DNA of 64,000 nucleotides from Nocardioides sp. R-C-SC26 (GCF_021246465.1 NZ_JAHRHK010000006.1:66649-130648), one strand, 5' to 3'; shown: positions 20,301 through 33,035, numbered from the stretch's first letter. Made by a program: numbers and translations. The notes: generated from the sequence alone by a model not told the origin.

Positions 20301-20953
20301 TGGCCCAGCACTCCGACCTCGGCGGGGGCATGGCGATCGCGATGAAGGACCTGGAGATCCGCGGCGCCGGCAACCTGTTGGGCGGTGAGCAGTCGGGCCA
20401 CATCGCCGACGTCGGCTTCGACCTCTACGTCCGCCTGGTCGGCGAGGCCGTCGCCGACTTCAAGGGCGAGGGCGAGCCGGAGCTCAACGAGGTGCGCATC
20501 GAGCTGCCCGTCGAGGCCCACCTGCCGCACGACTACATCCCGAGCGAGCGGCTGCGGCTGGAGATGTACAAGCGCTTCGCCGAGGTGCGCTCCGACGAGG
20601 ACGTCGACGCCATCGCCGAGGAGCTGCTCGACCGCTACGGCGAGCCGCCGGTCGAGGTGGTCTCCCTGCAGCTGGTCGCCCGGTTCCGGGCGCGGGCGCG
20701 CCAGGCCGGCATCGGCGAGGTCACCATCGCCGGTCGCAACGTGCGCTTCGCCCCGGTGAGCCTCCCGGAGTCGCGCACCATCCGGCTCCAGCGGCTCTAT
20801 CCGAAGTCGATCGTCAAGCAGAGCGTCGACACCGTGCTGGTGCCGCGTCCGGGCACCCCGGGCGCGACCGGCAAGCCGCTGGAGGGGATCGCCCTGCTTG
20901 AATGGGCGCGCGGTGTGATCGACGCCGTCCTCGACCCGAAGGAGACCCCGTGA
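17396..20953 (+). CDS. mfd: Transcription-repair coupling factor Mfd
   Basis: The 1185-aa translocase removes stalled RNA polymerase and recruits UvrA. In order: a UvrB-like damage-recognition region (1 to ~350), the CarD-like RNA-polymerase interaction domain (~505-590, TGDYVVHEQHGVGRF), helicase motifs with Walker A GDVGYGKTE (~663), DEEQRFGVEHK (~764) and SATPIPRTLEM, then QLRGRVGRSRERAYAY (~936) and the C-terminal TRCF domain (~1020-1120). The GTG at 17396 lies 8 nt after TAGTCT, suggesting a leaderless message. The stop overlaps the next start as GTGA. Full length for the family. Confidence 0.97.
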   Translation: MSLSGLSDLVLAEPTLAGALAEAADGKVRTADLVGPGGLRSFLVDGLARTGRTVLAVTATTREAEELTAEVADLLGTHAVAHFPSWETLPHERLSPRSDTVGKRLAVLRRLAHPSPTSSGDEATGAVRVVVAPVRSLLQPQVRGLGDLAPVEARAGDTIELEELAAGLAGAAYTRVDLVEKRGEFAVRGGIVDVFPPTEEHPLRVELWGDEVEEIRTFSVADQRTLEKVDRLWAPPCRELLLTDDVRARAAELGREHPQLLELTDKIAAGIAVEGMESLAPVLVDEMELLVDVMPADSHVLVLDPERVRSRAHDLVATSEEFLGASWAAAASGGTAPIDLGAASYRSLGDVRERVLDLRHGWWSFSPFGLDGDDGSAGGGDGDRITALPSAAAPSYRGEVDKALHDLDAWRLGGHHVVVVHPGHGPAQRLVGAAPEREIPAMLADDVATAPPIGTVTVTCGALTQGFVDPVAKVAVVTGEDISGQKGASTRDMRKMPARRKRQIDPLELKTGDYVVHEQHGVGRFVEMKQREVQGAVREYLVLEYGSSKRGAPPDRLFVPADALDQVTRYVGGEQPNLDRLGGADWAKRKSRARKAVREIAAELIKLYAARQASKGHAFGPDTPWQRELEDAFPFTETADQLSTVDEVKSDMQQVVPMDRLVCGDVGYGKTEIAVRAAFKAVQDGKQVAVLVPTTLLVTQHLSTFAERMSGFPVTVQGLSRFQTDKEAKAVMAGIADGSIDIVVGTHRLLNPDIRFKDLGLLIVDEEQRFGVEHKEQMKRLRTSVDVLAMSATPIPRTLEMAITGIREMSTITTPPEERHPVLTYVGAYEDRQVIAAIRRELLRDGQVFFIHNRVNSIEKAAARIRELVPEARVATAHGQMNEKALEQTMLDFWEKSFDVLVCTTLVESGLDVSNANTMLIERADTLGLSQLHQLRGRVGRSRERAYAYFLYPPDKPLTETAHERLATLAQHSDLGGGMAIAMKDLEIRGAGNLLGGEQSGHIADVGFDLYVRLVGEAVADFKGEGEPELNEVRIELPVEAHLPHDYIPSERLRLEMYKRFAEVRSDEDVDAIAEELLDRYGEPPVEVVSLQLVARFRARARQAGIGEVTIAGRNVRFAPVSLPESRTIRLQRLYPKSIVKQSVDTVLVPRPGTPGATGKPLEGIALLEWARGVIDAVLDPKETP

Positions 20954-21690
20954 GGTCCCAGCACCCTCGCACCCTCCGTGCCCTCGCCGTATCAGCACTC
21001 GGCCTCTCGCTCACCGCGTGCGGCGTCGCCGGCACCCAGTTCGAACCGGGAGTCGCCGCCCAGGTGGGCGAGACCACGCTGCTGGTCAAGGAGGTCGACG
21101 CGCCGATCGCCGACATCTGCGCCTACTTCGCCGATCAGGCCGCGACCCAGGCGCCGCTGCAGGGTGCTTCCTCCTTCCCCCGCGCCCAGATCAAGCAGAA
21201 GCTCACGGCTCTGCTGATCCAGCGCGCGATCGTCGAGCAGGTCATCGCCGAGACGGGTGCCGAGCTGGGCGCCGACTACGGCAGCGCGTTGGCCGACCTC
21301 GCCGACGTCTACGGCGATGCTCCGGAGGAGCAGACCGAGGCCATGGGTGTGGGAGACGAGGCGGTCACCTACATCAACATCGGTCTCGGCGCCATCGGCT
21401 CGCAGTTGCTGGAGGACGAGGGCACGCAGGCCACCGATCCGGGTGCGGCATTCCAGCGCGGTGCTCAGGCCGTGCAGGAATGGATCGAGAGCAACGACGT
21501 CGAGATCAATCCGGTCTACGGGCTCAAGGTCGACGGCGGCGACGTCGTCCCGGTCGCCGACGACGTCTCGGTCGCGGTGAGCCCGTTCGCGGCGCTCGCA
21601 GCCACCGACACCGAGGCAGCCGGACCTGACGAGCAGGCCGAGTTCAACCGCTACGTGGCCTCGCTGCCCGACACCCAACGCTGCGGTTGA
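20950..21690 (+). CDS. SurA N-terminal-domain-like lipoprotein
   Basis: The 246-aa predicted lipoprotein has the lipobox LSLTAC (Cys about 23) and then VAAQVGETTLLVKEVDAPIADICAY, the opening pattern of SurA-type chaperone N-domains. No parvulin prolyl-isomerase domain follows. It may assist folding of exported proteins, but activity cannot be claimed. GTG at 20950 overlaps the mfd stop, and the end overlaps mazG, so mfd, this gene and mazG are probably one transcript. Confidence 0.7.
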   Translation: MRSQHPRTLRALAVSALGLSLTACGVAGTQFEPGVAAQVGETTLLVKEVDAPIADICAYFADQAATQAPLQGASSFPRAQIKQKLTALLIQRAIVEQVIAETGAELGADYGSALADLADVYGDAPEEQTEAMGVGDEAVTYINIGLGAIGSQLLEDEGTQATDPGAAFQRGAQAVQEWIESNDVEINPVYGLKVDGGDVVPVADDVSVAVSPFAALAATDTEAAGPDEQAEFNRYVASLPDTQRCG

Positions 21691-22094
21691 GTCACACGTC
21701 GGCCGTCGGCGAGCTCGTCGCGATGATGCGACGGCTGCGCGTCGAGTGCCCGTGGAAGACCGAGCAGACGCACGCCTCGCTCCTCCCGTACCTGGCCGAG
21801 GAGGCCGAGGAGGTCGCCGAGGCGGTCGCCGAGTTCGACGCGACGGGTGATGCGGCACATCTCCGGGAGGAGCTGGGCGACCTGCTGCTGCAGGTCGTCT
21901 TCCACGCGGCCGTCGCCGAGGAGCGAGGCGACTTCACGCTGGACGACGTCGCCCGCACGCTGATGGCCAAGTTGCGGCGTCGCAACCCGCACGTCTTCGA
22001 CCCGGCGAGCCTGGGGCGGGCGGATGACGCCCCGCCGTTGACGGCGGCCGAGGTGGATGAGATCTGGCAGCAGGTCAAGCGCGCCGGCGGCTGA
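21687..22094 (+). CDS. mazG: MazG nucleoside triphosphate pyrophosphohydrolase
   Basis: The 135-aa all-helical NTP pyrophosphatase has the MazG pattern ECPWKTEQTHASLLPYL, EEAEEVAEAV and EELGDLLLQVVFHA with the acidic metal ligands intact. It removes non-canonical or excess NTPs. The probable start is TTG at 21687 overlapping the previous stop (TTGA); ATG 21723 would cut into the conserved N-terminus. It is a single-domain version, shorter than the two-domain E. coli enzyme. It is the last conserved gene before the accessory island. Confidence 0.9.
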   Translation: MSHTSAVGELVAMMRRLRVECPWKTEQTHASLLPYLAEEAEEVAEAVAEFDATGDAAHLREELGDLLLQVVFHAAVAEERGDFTLDDVARTLMAKLRRRNPHVFDPASLGRADDAPPLTAAEVDEIWQQVKRAGG

Positions 22095-22232
22095 CCAGAG
22101 CCCCGTCGTAGCCCGCTCGGGCCATCCTCGGCGCCGACCGGTCGAACTTGCCCGGCAACGGCGAGTACGCCGCAGTGGCGCCCGTACGTTGGGACCTCGA
22201 GCTGTGAGGGCAGCTCTGAGGAGGGAGCACCG

Positions 22233-23372
22233 ATGCGTGCGCACAGAGTCCACTTCGCCCCGATGGCGGCCGTCTTGTCGGTGTCGTTCTTCGCGACCGG
22301 GGTCACCGTCGCACCCGCGCAGGCGGCCGCGCGCAAGACTGCGAGTGTCGACAACCTGGTCATGTGCATGGACCGGTCGGATGGGACGCTCCGTCTGGCC
22401 AGCAAGCGCAACGGCCCCGGACGGGGTACCTGCCCCAAGGGCGAGCGTGTCCTCACCTTCCAGCCCGAGCTCACCGTCGGTCCACCGGGAGCCGCCGGCG
22501 CCACGGGCGCTCCGGGCGCGACCGGAGCTGCTGGCGCACCAGGAGCGACTGGTGCTCCCGGTGCCACCGGCGCAGCCGGCGGGATCGGGCCGACCGGCGC
22601 CACGGGCGCTACCGGTTCGATCGGGGCCACGGGTGCGACCGGAGCTCCTGGCGCGACCGGAGCTGCTGGTGTCACCGGTGCGACCGGCTCGATCGGTCTG
22701 ACGGGAGACATCGGTCCGACGGGACCGCAGGGGCCGACCGGTGCCACAGGTGCCACCGGTCCCCAGGGCGACCTCGGGCCGACCGGTGCCACGGGTGCCA
22801 CGGGTGCTCCGGGCACCTTCGCCGAGCTGGTCACCTATGACGTCGTGGCCGCACCGACCTACGTCGTCGGTCAGCTCGTGACCTACGGCGGCGGTACCTA
22901 CCTGGTGAACACGGCTCCGCCTACCGGCGCCCCGATCTCCTCCCCGGACTACACGACCATCGCAGCCCCTGGCGCGACCGGTAGCGCTGGGCCGACCGGC
23001 GTCGCGGGACCGACCGGCGCGGCCGGCGACCCCGGGCCGACCGGTTCGGCGGGCGGCGGATCCGCACCGAGCTACGTCGTGCGCTCCAACGCGATCGCCA
23101 AGGGTGGCAGCGCCTGGACGATCGCCTACGCCGACTGCGGCGCGGGCGGCACCGCGCTCGGCGGTGGATTCAGGACCACGGCCAACGACGGCAGCACCAG
23201 CTATCTCTTCTTCGGCGACTCCTACCCGGCGGCCTCGGCAGCGGGAGCGGCTGTCGCCGATGGCGCCGGCGCGGCGCGGTACTGGGCGGTCGAGACCTTC
23301 TTGGACTCCTCGTCACCGACCGCGAGCGAGAGCCTCGATGTCTTCGCCACCTGCGTGAGCGTCGTCCCGTAG
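22233..23372 (+). CDS. Secreted collagen-like protein 1
   Basis: The 379-aa protein has a signal peptide (cleavage probably after APAQAAA, ~33), a two-Cys N-terminal module ([16 protein letters not shown] then GTCPKGERV) and about 37 Gly-X-Y triplets (residues ~83-194), many GAT. A spacer with [16 protein letters not shown] resembles short carbohydrate-binding modules. A second block of ~9 triplets follows, then a ~100-residue C-terminal domain with two Cys (ADCGAGG, FATCVSV). No LPXTG or C-terminal membrane anchor is visible. GGAGG lies 10 nt before the ATG. It is probably a trimeric surface or extracellular filament; its role is unknown. Confidence 0.8.
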   Translation: MRAHRVHFAPMAAVLSVSFFATGVTVAPAQAAARKTASVDNLVMCMDRSDGTLRLASKRNGPGRGTCPKGERVLTFQPELTVGPPGAAGATGAPGATGAAGAPGATGAPGATGAAGGIGPTGATGATGSIGATGATGAPGATGAAGVTGATGSIGLTGDIGPTGPQGPTGATGATGPQGDLGPTGATGATGAPGTFAELVTYDVVAAPTYVVGQLVTYGGGTYLVNTAPPTGAPISSPDYTTIAAPGATGSAGPTGVAGPTGAAGDPGPTGSAGGGSAPSYVVRSNAIAKGGSAWTIAYADCGAGGTALGGGFRTTANDGSTSYLFFGDSYPAASAAGAAVADGAGAARYWAVETFLDSSSPTASESLDVFATCVSVVP

Positions 23373-23472
23373 CGATCGCGAGCGCGCGCCGGCGCCGTCG
23401 CTGGACGGCGTCGTATGCTCGCCGCCGGCGAGCCTCGACGATGGGCTGCGCCCACGCGAGAGGGGACGGTCG

Positions 23473-24051
23473 ATGAGGCATCGCGGACCGGCGAGGTCGG
23501 CGGCGTACGTCGTCGCGGCGTTGGTCGCCGTGGCCGTACTGGGTGGCTGCTCCAACGGCGACGCCCCGGGGGAGCCGGGCACGCCCGAGGACAGCGCCAC
23601 GCAGACGACCAGCCCGGAGGACGCGCTCATCGCGACGGGGCTCGAGCAGATCGAGGGCGGCAAGTTCGCCGAGGCCGAGGTGACCTTCCTGAGCCTGATC
23701 ACGCTGGATCCCGACAACGTCTACGGGCTCTACAACCTCGGCTACCTGGCACAGACCCAGGGCAACACCAGGTCGGCGATCGTGCGCTACACCGAGACGC
23801 TGAGCGTGGACGGCGACTTCGCGCCGGCGCTCTACAACCTCGCCCTGCTGACCGAGGCCGACGACGTCCGCGCGGCGGTGCTCCTCTACCGCCGAGCCGT
23901 TGCGGCCGCGCCGGACGACGCGGCGGCGCACATGCGCCTCGGTTTCGCTCTCCAGCACCTGGGCAAGCAGCGCGAAGGACAGCAGATGGTGGACCGGGGG
24001 ATCGAGCTCGACCCCGCGATGGCGGACGTCGAGCCCCCGCGTTACCGCTGA
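23473..24051 (+). CDS. TPR lipoprotein A
   Basis: The 192-aa predicted lipoprotein has the lipobox LGGC (Cys about 26), an acidic Ser/Thr linker and three to four tetratricopeptide repeats (FAEAEVTFLSLITLDPDNVY, YGLYNLGYLAQTQGN, PALYNLALLTEADD, AHMRLGFALQHLGK). A Shine-Dalgarno-like GAGAGGGG precedes the ATG. It is clearly paralogous to the lipoprotein at 25167-25736, sharing the TPR spacing and the EPP-Y ending. TPRs mediate protein contacts, so it may anchor or assemble envelope partners; the collagen-like neighbours are candidates. Confidence 0.8.
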   Translation: MRHRGPARSAAYVVAALVAVAVLGGCSNGDAPGEPGTPEDSATQTTSPEDALIATGLEQIEGGKFAEAEVTFLSLITLDPDNVYGLYNLGYLAQTQGNTRSAIVRYTETLSVDGDFAPALYNLALLTEADDVRAAVLLYRRAVAAAPDDAAAHMRLGFALQHLGKQREGQQMVDRGIELDPAMADVEPPRYR

Positions 24052-24069
24052 CACCCACCCGTCGGGGCG

Positions 24070-25155
24070 TCAGGACGTGAGCTTGTCCTGGCACCAGGCG
24101 AGATTGGCGCGGAGCCGGTCGTCGTCCGGCCTGACCTTGAGCGCCTTCTGCGCTGCGATCGCGCCGTCGGCGTAGCGGCCGGTCCAGTAGGAGCTGATCG
24201 CGAGCTCGTCCCACGCGCGCCACGAATAGGCCTCGGAGTCGACGAAGAGCGCCTCGCCTCCGGGCAGGGGGAGCTTGGTCGCGGGCCGCGCGTAGAGCAG
24301 AGCGACGGAGTAGCGCTCGCGCAGGCGCTCGATCCGCGCCAGCTCGATCAAGGGTTCGGCTCGCCACGGGCACGCCTGGTGGGCCGCGAGGAAGGCGTCG
24401 AGCACCTCGGTCACAGGGCGCTGGAGCCCTTCGAGGAGCCGAGCGGTCTCGAACAGCGCGCAGTAGCGCTCCTGGTCCCAGCCGCGCGGGTTGGCGATAC
24501 GGATGGCGTAGGCGGCGAGCGCGCGCTCGGGCTCGCCGGCGTCGCGCCAGGACTGGGCGAGGTAGAACTGCAGCCGGGGATTGTCGGAGTCCTCACGCAA
24601 CGCGTCCTCGATCAGCGCCGCGTCCTTGCGGTAGGTGTCGGGGTCGTGGGCGCGGGCGCCGTCGTGGGTCACGAGCACCCCGGGGGACGTCAGCGTGCCG
24701 TGGCTGGCGCTCTCCAGCGCCAGGTACTCGTGGATCGGCCCCTCCCAACGCCACGGCCGGTCGAGCCGGACGAGCGCGAGCCGTGCGTAGGTCGTCGTCC
24801 CGTAGGTGACCGAGAGGAAGTAGCCGTCGTGGCCGAGCTCCGGCAGCGCGTCGGGGACGTCGACCAGTTGCTCGTCCGCGTCGATCCACAGCACGTAGTC
24901 GTCGTCACCTGCGTTCGAGGAGGCACGCGCCAGGTCGAGCACCTCCTGGCGGTTATGACCGAAGTTGACCCACGGGCGCTCCACCACCTCGCCGGGGACG
25001 CCGGCGAGGCAGGCGCGCACGAGGTCCTGGGTGCCGTCGGTCGAGCCCGTGTCGGCGATCACCCACCAGTCGATGAACGGACGGACCGACCGGAGGCAAC
25101 GCTCGATGACGTGTGCCTCGTTCTTGACGATCATCATCAGACCGATGCCGGGCAT
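24070..25155 (-). CDS. Family 2 glycosyltransferase with C-terminal TPR-like helices
   Basis: The 361-aa cytosolic protein starts with MMIVKNEAHVIERCLRSV, then IADTGSTDGT and the metal-binding DXD-type motif WIDADEQ, as in GT2 enzymes of the SunS/WaaE type. The C-terminal half is helical with TPR-like repeats (FYLAQSWRDAGEPERALAAY, NLAWCQDKL at the end). Proteins of this build glycosylate peptides or sugars. Beside threonine-rich collagen-like proteins, protein O-glycosylation is a reasonable guess but not shown. The ATG at 25155 is 12 bp after the stop of TPR lipoprotein B, so they form an operon. Confidence 0.75.
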   Translation of the reverse strand: MPGIGLMMIVKNEAHVIERCLRSVRPFIDWWVIADTGSTDGTQDLVRACLAGVPGEVVERPWVNFGHNRQEVLDLARASSNAGDDDYVLWIDADEQLVDVPDALPELGHDGYFLSVTYGTTTYARLALVRLDRPWRWEGPIHEYLALESASHGTLTSPGVLVTHDGARAHDPDTYRKDAALIEDALREDSDNPRLQFYLAQSWRDAGEPERALAAYAIRIANPRGWDQERYCALFETARLLEGLQRPVTEVLDAFLAAHQACPWRAEPLIELARIERLRERYSVALLYARPATKLPLPGGEALFVDSEAYSWRAWDELAISSYWTGRYADGAIAAQKALKVRPDDDRLRANLAWCQDKLTS

Positions 25156-25166
25156 GACCGCCCCGC

Positions 25167-25736
25167 TCAGTCGTAGGTCGGCGGCTCGGCGTTCGCCAGA
25201 GCCGGATTGAGCTCGAAGCCCCGGTCGAGCATCTCCTGGCCCTCGGTCTTCTCGCCCAGGTGGATCAGGGCGTATCCGAGCCGGACGTGGCTCGCCGCGT
25301 CGTCCGGGCTGGCCTCGATCACCCGTCGGTACAGCGCGACCGCCGCCTCGAGGTCGTCGGTCTCGGTGAGGATCGCGAGGTTGAACAGCGCGGGCGCGAA
25401 GGCGTCGTCGGAGGCGAGCGCCTGCTCGTAGCGCTGACGCGCCTCGTCGTCGCGACCCTCGAGTTGGGCGATGTAGCCCAGGTTGTAGTGGGCGTACACG
25501 TTGCTCGGGTCCAGGGCGAGCACCGAGGTGAATGTGCCCTGAGCGCCCGCGTAGTCCTGGGCCTGGATCTGGGTCAGTCCCGTGGAGATCAGCGTGGTGG
25601 TCGCATCGGCGGCGCCGGTCGAGGAGGTGCCGCCGGCCGGCGCCGCGGCGGGATCGTCGTCCGCGCACCCGGCGACTCCTGCGGCCAGGGCACCGACGAG
25701 GGTGAGCGCGGCGAGGCGATGCGGGGTGCGCGACAT
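25167..25736 (-). CDS. TPR lipoprotein B
   Basis: The 189-aa predicted lipoprotein has the lipobox VAGC (Cys about 24), a Pro/Ala/Thr linker and TPR units (AGAQGTFTSVLALDPSNVY, AHYNLGYIAQLEGRDDEA, PALFNLAILTETDD, HVRLGYALIHLGEK). It is paralogous to TPR lipoprotein A along the mature length. The ATG at 25736 is preceded by GGAG. A vast open frame continuing upstream to ~30257 is antisense to the collagen genes and not part of this gene. It is co-transcribed with the glycosyltransferase and divergent from collagen-like protein 2. Confidence 0.85.
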   Translation of the reverse strand: MSRTPHRLAALTLVGALAAGVAGCADDDPAAAPAGGTSSTGAADATTTLISTGLTQIQAQDYAGAQGTFTSVLALDPSNVYAHYNLGYIAQLEGRDDEARQRYEQALASDDAFAPALFNLAILTETDDLEAAVALYRRVIEASPDDAASHVRLGYALIHLGEKTEGQEMLDRGFELNPALANAEPPTYD

Positions 25737-25946
25737 GGGGGCTCCAGGAGGGCGACGAACGGGTGACGGTCGGTCGGGCGGAGCATAGGTCACCAGGGCG
25801 CTGCGCGGATCCGCCCGGCGCATGCCGGTCTGCAGGCCGTCCGCTGGCATCTGGTCGAAACGGTGGCGCAGGGGGCCTCGGGAACTCATACTCCTCGAAG
25901 GAGGTCGGACGCCCGGGTCTGACGCCTTGATCACTGGAGGACCGCG

Positions 25947-27287
<1,341 letters not shown>

Positions 27288-27419
27288 CCGAGAATCTCGG
27301 CCCGAGCGGATCGCTGGTTCTCGTCGCTGGCGTACCTGCTCGGTTCGCGAGTAGCGTCCGACGTCACCGGACCGTGGTCCCGCTCGAGGGATCGCGGCCG
27401 CTGGCTGGAGGTGGCTGGG

Positions 27420-28559
27420 ATGTCGCGTCGTTGGTTCGGTTCGCAGGTCACGTTCTCGTTGGCGGTGATGGCGACGTCGGCGTCGGCGTTGCTGGTGACG
27501 GTTCCGGGTGCGGATGCCGCGCGTCCGAAGCTGGTGGGATGCGTCGATCGCGCGAGTGGCGAGGTGCGTATCGTCGATCGTGCTCGTCAGTGCGAGCGTG
27601 GTGAGCGTTCGGTGGCGTGGCGAGTGCGGGGGCCGCGTGGTGCTGACGGCGCTACCGGCGCCCGTGGTCCGGCTGGCCCTGCCGGACCGGCGGGGATCCA
27701 GGGCCCGGCGGGTGTGACGGGTGCGCAGGGTCCGGCAGGTGTGACGGGTGCGGCCGGCTTCCCCGGCGCTCCGGGCGCTGCCGGTGCGACGGGCGCGACC
27801 GGCGCGATGGGGAGTATCGGCATCACGGGCGCGACGGGTCCTGCTGGCCCGACCGGGGTCACTGGAGCGACCGGCGCGACGGGGGTGACGGGTGACATCG
27901 GTGTCACGGGACCGACCGGTCCGGTGGGTGTCACGGGTGCGACGGGTGCTGACGGCGTGACCGGTGCTGCGGGCCCGACCGGCGTGACGGGCAGCATCGG
28001 GGTCACCGGACCGACGGGTGAGGTGGGTGCGACCGGCGAGGTCGGACCGACGGGAGCGACCGGCCAGACGGGCGTCACCGGCCCGACCGGACCTGCGGGA
28101 GCGGGCCAGCCGCTGCTCGCACTGCGACGGGACTCCGCGTCGACGACGCCCAACGCCGACCTCGGCGTCGACAACTTCGTCACCGTCCACAACTCGATCG
28201 GTGCCGTGGTCAACCCGTTCGGCGGTGTGACCGTCTCGACGTCGGGCCTGCACCAGATCTCCTTCGGTTGCAACGTCGCACCGACCGCGGCCGTGACGAC
28301 GTCCTACGGCGCGGGGGTCAACCCCCGGCTCGCCATCTACGACAACGGCACCGAACTCGCATCGGCGCCGGTATCGATCTTCAACGTGAACGCCGCGCTC
28401 CTCCTGACTCTGCGCGCGCCGGTCAGCGGACGCGTCGTGGCCGAGAGGACGGCCACCCTCGCGGCCGGCGACGTCCTGACCTTCGAATACCGGGCGGTCG
28501 GGGCCCCGAACGCGTTCAACCTGGAGCAGTGCGAGGTCACGGTGGAGCGCCGCAGCTGA
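27420..28559 (+). CDS. Collagen-like protein 3 with C1q-like head
   Basis: The 379-aa secreted protein has a signal peptide ([20 protein letters not shown]) nearly shared with collagen-like protein 4, a two-Cys module ([27 protein letters not shown]), about 53 Gly-X-Y triplets (~71-229) and a ~150-residue C-terminal domain. The head, with [13 protein letters not shown] and [13 protein letters not shown], looks like a C1q/TNF-type jelly roll, which trimerises collagen stems. ATG 27420 has GGAGGTGG just upstream; the GTG at 27411 lies inside that site. Confidence 0.8.
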   Translation: MSRRWFGSQVTFSLAVMATSASALLVTVPGADAARPKLVGCVDRASGEVRIVDRARQCERGERSVAWRVRGPRGADGATGARGPAGPAGPAGIQGPAGVTGAQGPAGVTGAAGFPGAPGAAGATGATGAMGSIGITGATGPAGPTGVTGATGATGVTGDIGVTGPTGPVGVTGATGADGVTGAAGPTGVTGSIGVTGPTGEVGATGEVGPTGATGQTGVTGPTGPAGAGQPLLALRRDSASTTPNADLGVDNFVTVHNSIGAVVNPFGGVTVSTSGLHQISFGCNVAPTAAVTTSYGAGVNPRLAIYDNGTELASAPVSIFNVNAALLLTLRAPVSGRVVAERTATLAAGDVLTFEYRAVGAPNAFNLEQCEVTVERRS

Positions 28560-28655
28560 CGACATCTCGGTCGCGGTGAGCACGCTCTCGCAGGTGACGG
28601 CTCCGACGCTGCGCTGGTCGGCGAACTGCGATGAGGCGCGTCCTACAGTGAGGAA

Positions 28656-29816
28656 GTGGTGAAGGCGTCGAAAGGCGAGGAGACCAGGGCACGTCTGCTC
28701 CACATCACGATCGACGCCCTCCGCGATCTTGAGGTCGAGGATCTGCTCTCGGCCGTCGGAACGCGGGAGATCGCTCGGAGAGCCGGTGTCAGTGCCGGCA
28801 CGCTGTTCCATCACTTCGACTCTGTCGAGGGCCTCGCCGACGCGGTGCTGAACGCGATCTACGACCCGGACTGGGAGCCCGCTGTTCAAGGACCGCGGCA
28901 GGTGAGCCACATCGCCTCGTCGCCGACGCTGCCCCAGGACTCGATGGCGTTCCATCGCAGTGAGTTCAACCGGCTCCTCGATGACCCTCGGCAGCGCGTG
29001 CGGGTGGGGCTGTGGGCATTCGGCGGCGATGAGGCGCGGTCGCGGTACGGCTCCTTCCTCCGTCTCACCGATGCGAGCTATGCAGCGGGTGCTCGCGAGT
29101 ACTTCGACAACATCGGTCAGGAGATGCGCCCGCCGTTCACTGTCGAGGATCTGGTCGCGGCGCACGTGTCGTTGGTGCGCGGAGCGGTGATCCACGCCGC
29201 GGCCGATCGCGACGCCGCCGATCCTGACCGACACGCGCGCAGCGCCACGGCGCTCAGCCTGGTGATGATGCGGACGCCGGGCGACGATCGCGACCTCGAC
29301 GACCAGCTCATCGTCCTGATGGGTCGCCGGGACGCCCGAGCCGGCCTGCCCGCCGACGTCCGGGCTCGGGCTCTGGCCGTCGCGGAGGCGCTGTTCGTCG
29401 AGCTCGGCTACGAGACGACCTCGTTGGTGGGAATCGCGAGGGCGGCCGGCGTCGGGGCGACCACGCTGTACAAGGCCTTCGGGAGCAAGGCGCAGGTCGC
29501 GCTCGACCTGATCGCACGGCGCGCCGAGGAGATGGTGTCGCCCGACCCTGAGCGACGCTGCGCCGACGTGGTGGCGGTGATGATCCGCTGCGCGTCGTAC
29601 CTCGAGCCGTTGCTGGTCGACCTGGCGCTCGGCAACGCTGTCGATGACGCGCACCCTCTGGTCGCTGCGCTCGCCGAGGACGGCGCGGAAGCGGGCAGCA
29701 TCGGCGAGGCGTTGCTGGTGTTGGGACGGCGGGTTCGCGTGGCCGGCGCATCGCCCCCGCCCGAGACCGTCGATGCTCTGGTGGCGTGGCTGCGCAGCGC
29801 GGTCACTGTGGTCTAG
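28656..29816 (+). CDS. Tandem TetR-family regulator
   Basis: The 386-aa protein contains two TetR-type units in one chain. The first helix-turn-helix is REIARRAGVSAGTLFHHF (about residues 36-54) with a ligand-domain-like region to ~215. The second is VGIARAAGVGATTLYKAF (about 259-277) with its own C-terminal region. Standard TetR proteins are ~200 aa and dimerise, so this looks like a covalent pseudo-dimer. The GTG at 28656 follows TACAGT by 6 nt (leaderless). It lies between collagen genes 3 and 4 and may regulate the island; no operator was identified. Confidence 0.75.
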   Translation: MVKASKGEETRARLLHITIDALRDLEVEDLLSAVGTREIARRAGVSAGTLFHHFDSVEGLADAVLNAIYDPDWEPAVQGPRQVSHIASSPTLPQDSMAFHRSEFNRLLDDPRQRVRVGLWAFGGDEARSRYGSFLRLTDASYAAGAREYFDNIGQEMRPPFTVEDLVAAHVSLVRGAVIHAAADRDAADPDRHARSATALSLVMMRTPGDDRDLDDQLIVLMGRRDARAGLPADVRARALAVAEALFVELGYETTSLVGIARAAGVGATTLYKAFGSKAQVALDLIARRAEEMVSPDPERRCADVVAVMIRCASYLEPLLVDLALGNAVDDAHPLVAALAEDGAEAGSIGEALLVLGRRVRVAGASPPPETVDALVAWLRSAVTVV

Positions 29817-30030
29817 ACGTGTGGGCGATCGTTGTTGAGCGACCGCTCGGTTTGGAGCGACTTTCCGGCTTGTTGGTGGGGGGTCGTGGAGCGGAATCGA
29901 TTCCGGGTCTGCGGGGCGGGCGATCCGGTTCGCTGTGCTCTCGCGGTCGGCTGATACTGAGCTGATCGTGGGCCCCAGCGCCTGATCGTTCCGTGGCTGG
30001 TCGTTGAGTGAATTCTTGAGAGGTCTCCCC

Positions 30031-31467
<1,437 letters not shown>

Positions 31468-31480
31468 ACCGCGCGCCTGA

Positions 31481-31523
31481 GCCGGCTTCCGACACCCGGT
31501 GAGACCCGGTGTCGGACGCCGGC
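31481..31523. terminator. Hairpin terminator after collagen-like protein 4
   Basis: Arms GCCGGC-TT-CCGACACC (31481-31496) and GGTGTCGG-AC-GCCGGC (31508-31523) form an interrupted 14-bp stem around an 11-nt loop, starting 14 bases after the stop. No T-run follows, as is usual for actinobacterial terminators. It separates the island from eno. Confidence 0.6.
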
Positions 31524-31536
31524 CCGCCCGGCCTAG

Positions 31537-32856
<1,320 letters not shown>

Positions 32857-32910
32857 TCGCCACACCCACACGCTGACGAGGCGCGCCCGAACTCGCGCCG
32901 TCCCGCCGGG

Positions 32911-33035
32911 AGCGGTGAGTCTGAGGCGGTTTGACGCACGTCGACCGTCCCGGACTCACCGCTACCCCGGCGGCTGAGGACCCGGCGGTGAGTCTGAGGC
33001 GATTCGCCTGCCACTATCCGTACCAGACTCACCGC
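32911..33035. repeat. Two tandem inverted-repeat elements in the eno-divIC gap
   Basis: The 302-base gap 32857-33158 has no convincing gene. It holds two copies of an element whose left end reads GCGGTGAGTCTGAGGCG and right end GACTCACCGC. Copy 1 has arms AGCGGTGAGTC (32911-32921) and GACTCACCGCT (32953-32963). Copy 2 has arms GCGGTGAGTCT (32985-32995) and AGACTCACCGC (33025-33035). The interiors differ apart from the GAGGCG next to the left arm. They may fold as two long-loop hairpins. Confidence 0.75.

Noticed and set aside
17330-20998. A long minus-strand frame opposite mfd, joined to the thioesterase gene.
   Set aside because: mfd is unmistakable on the plus strand, and the antisense product (Asp/His/Arg/Val-rich) has no motifs. 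The thioesterase has its own start at 17329 with a -10-like hexamer.
22470-22820. Tandem short repeats that could suggest a CRISPR array or minisatellite.
   Set aside because: The periodicity is 9 bases and in frame, matching Gly-X-Y codons of a secreted collagen-like protein. There are no constant repeats with unique spacers and no cas genes.
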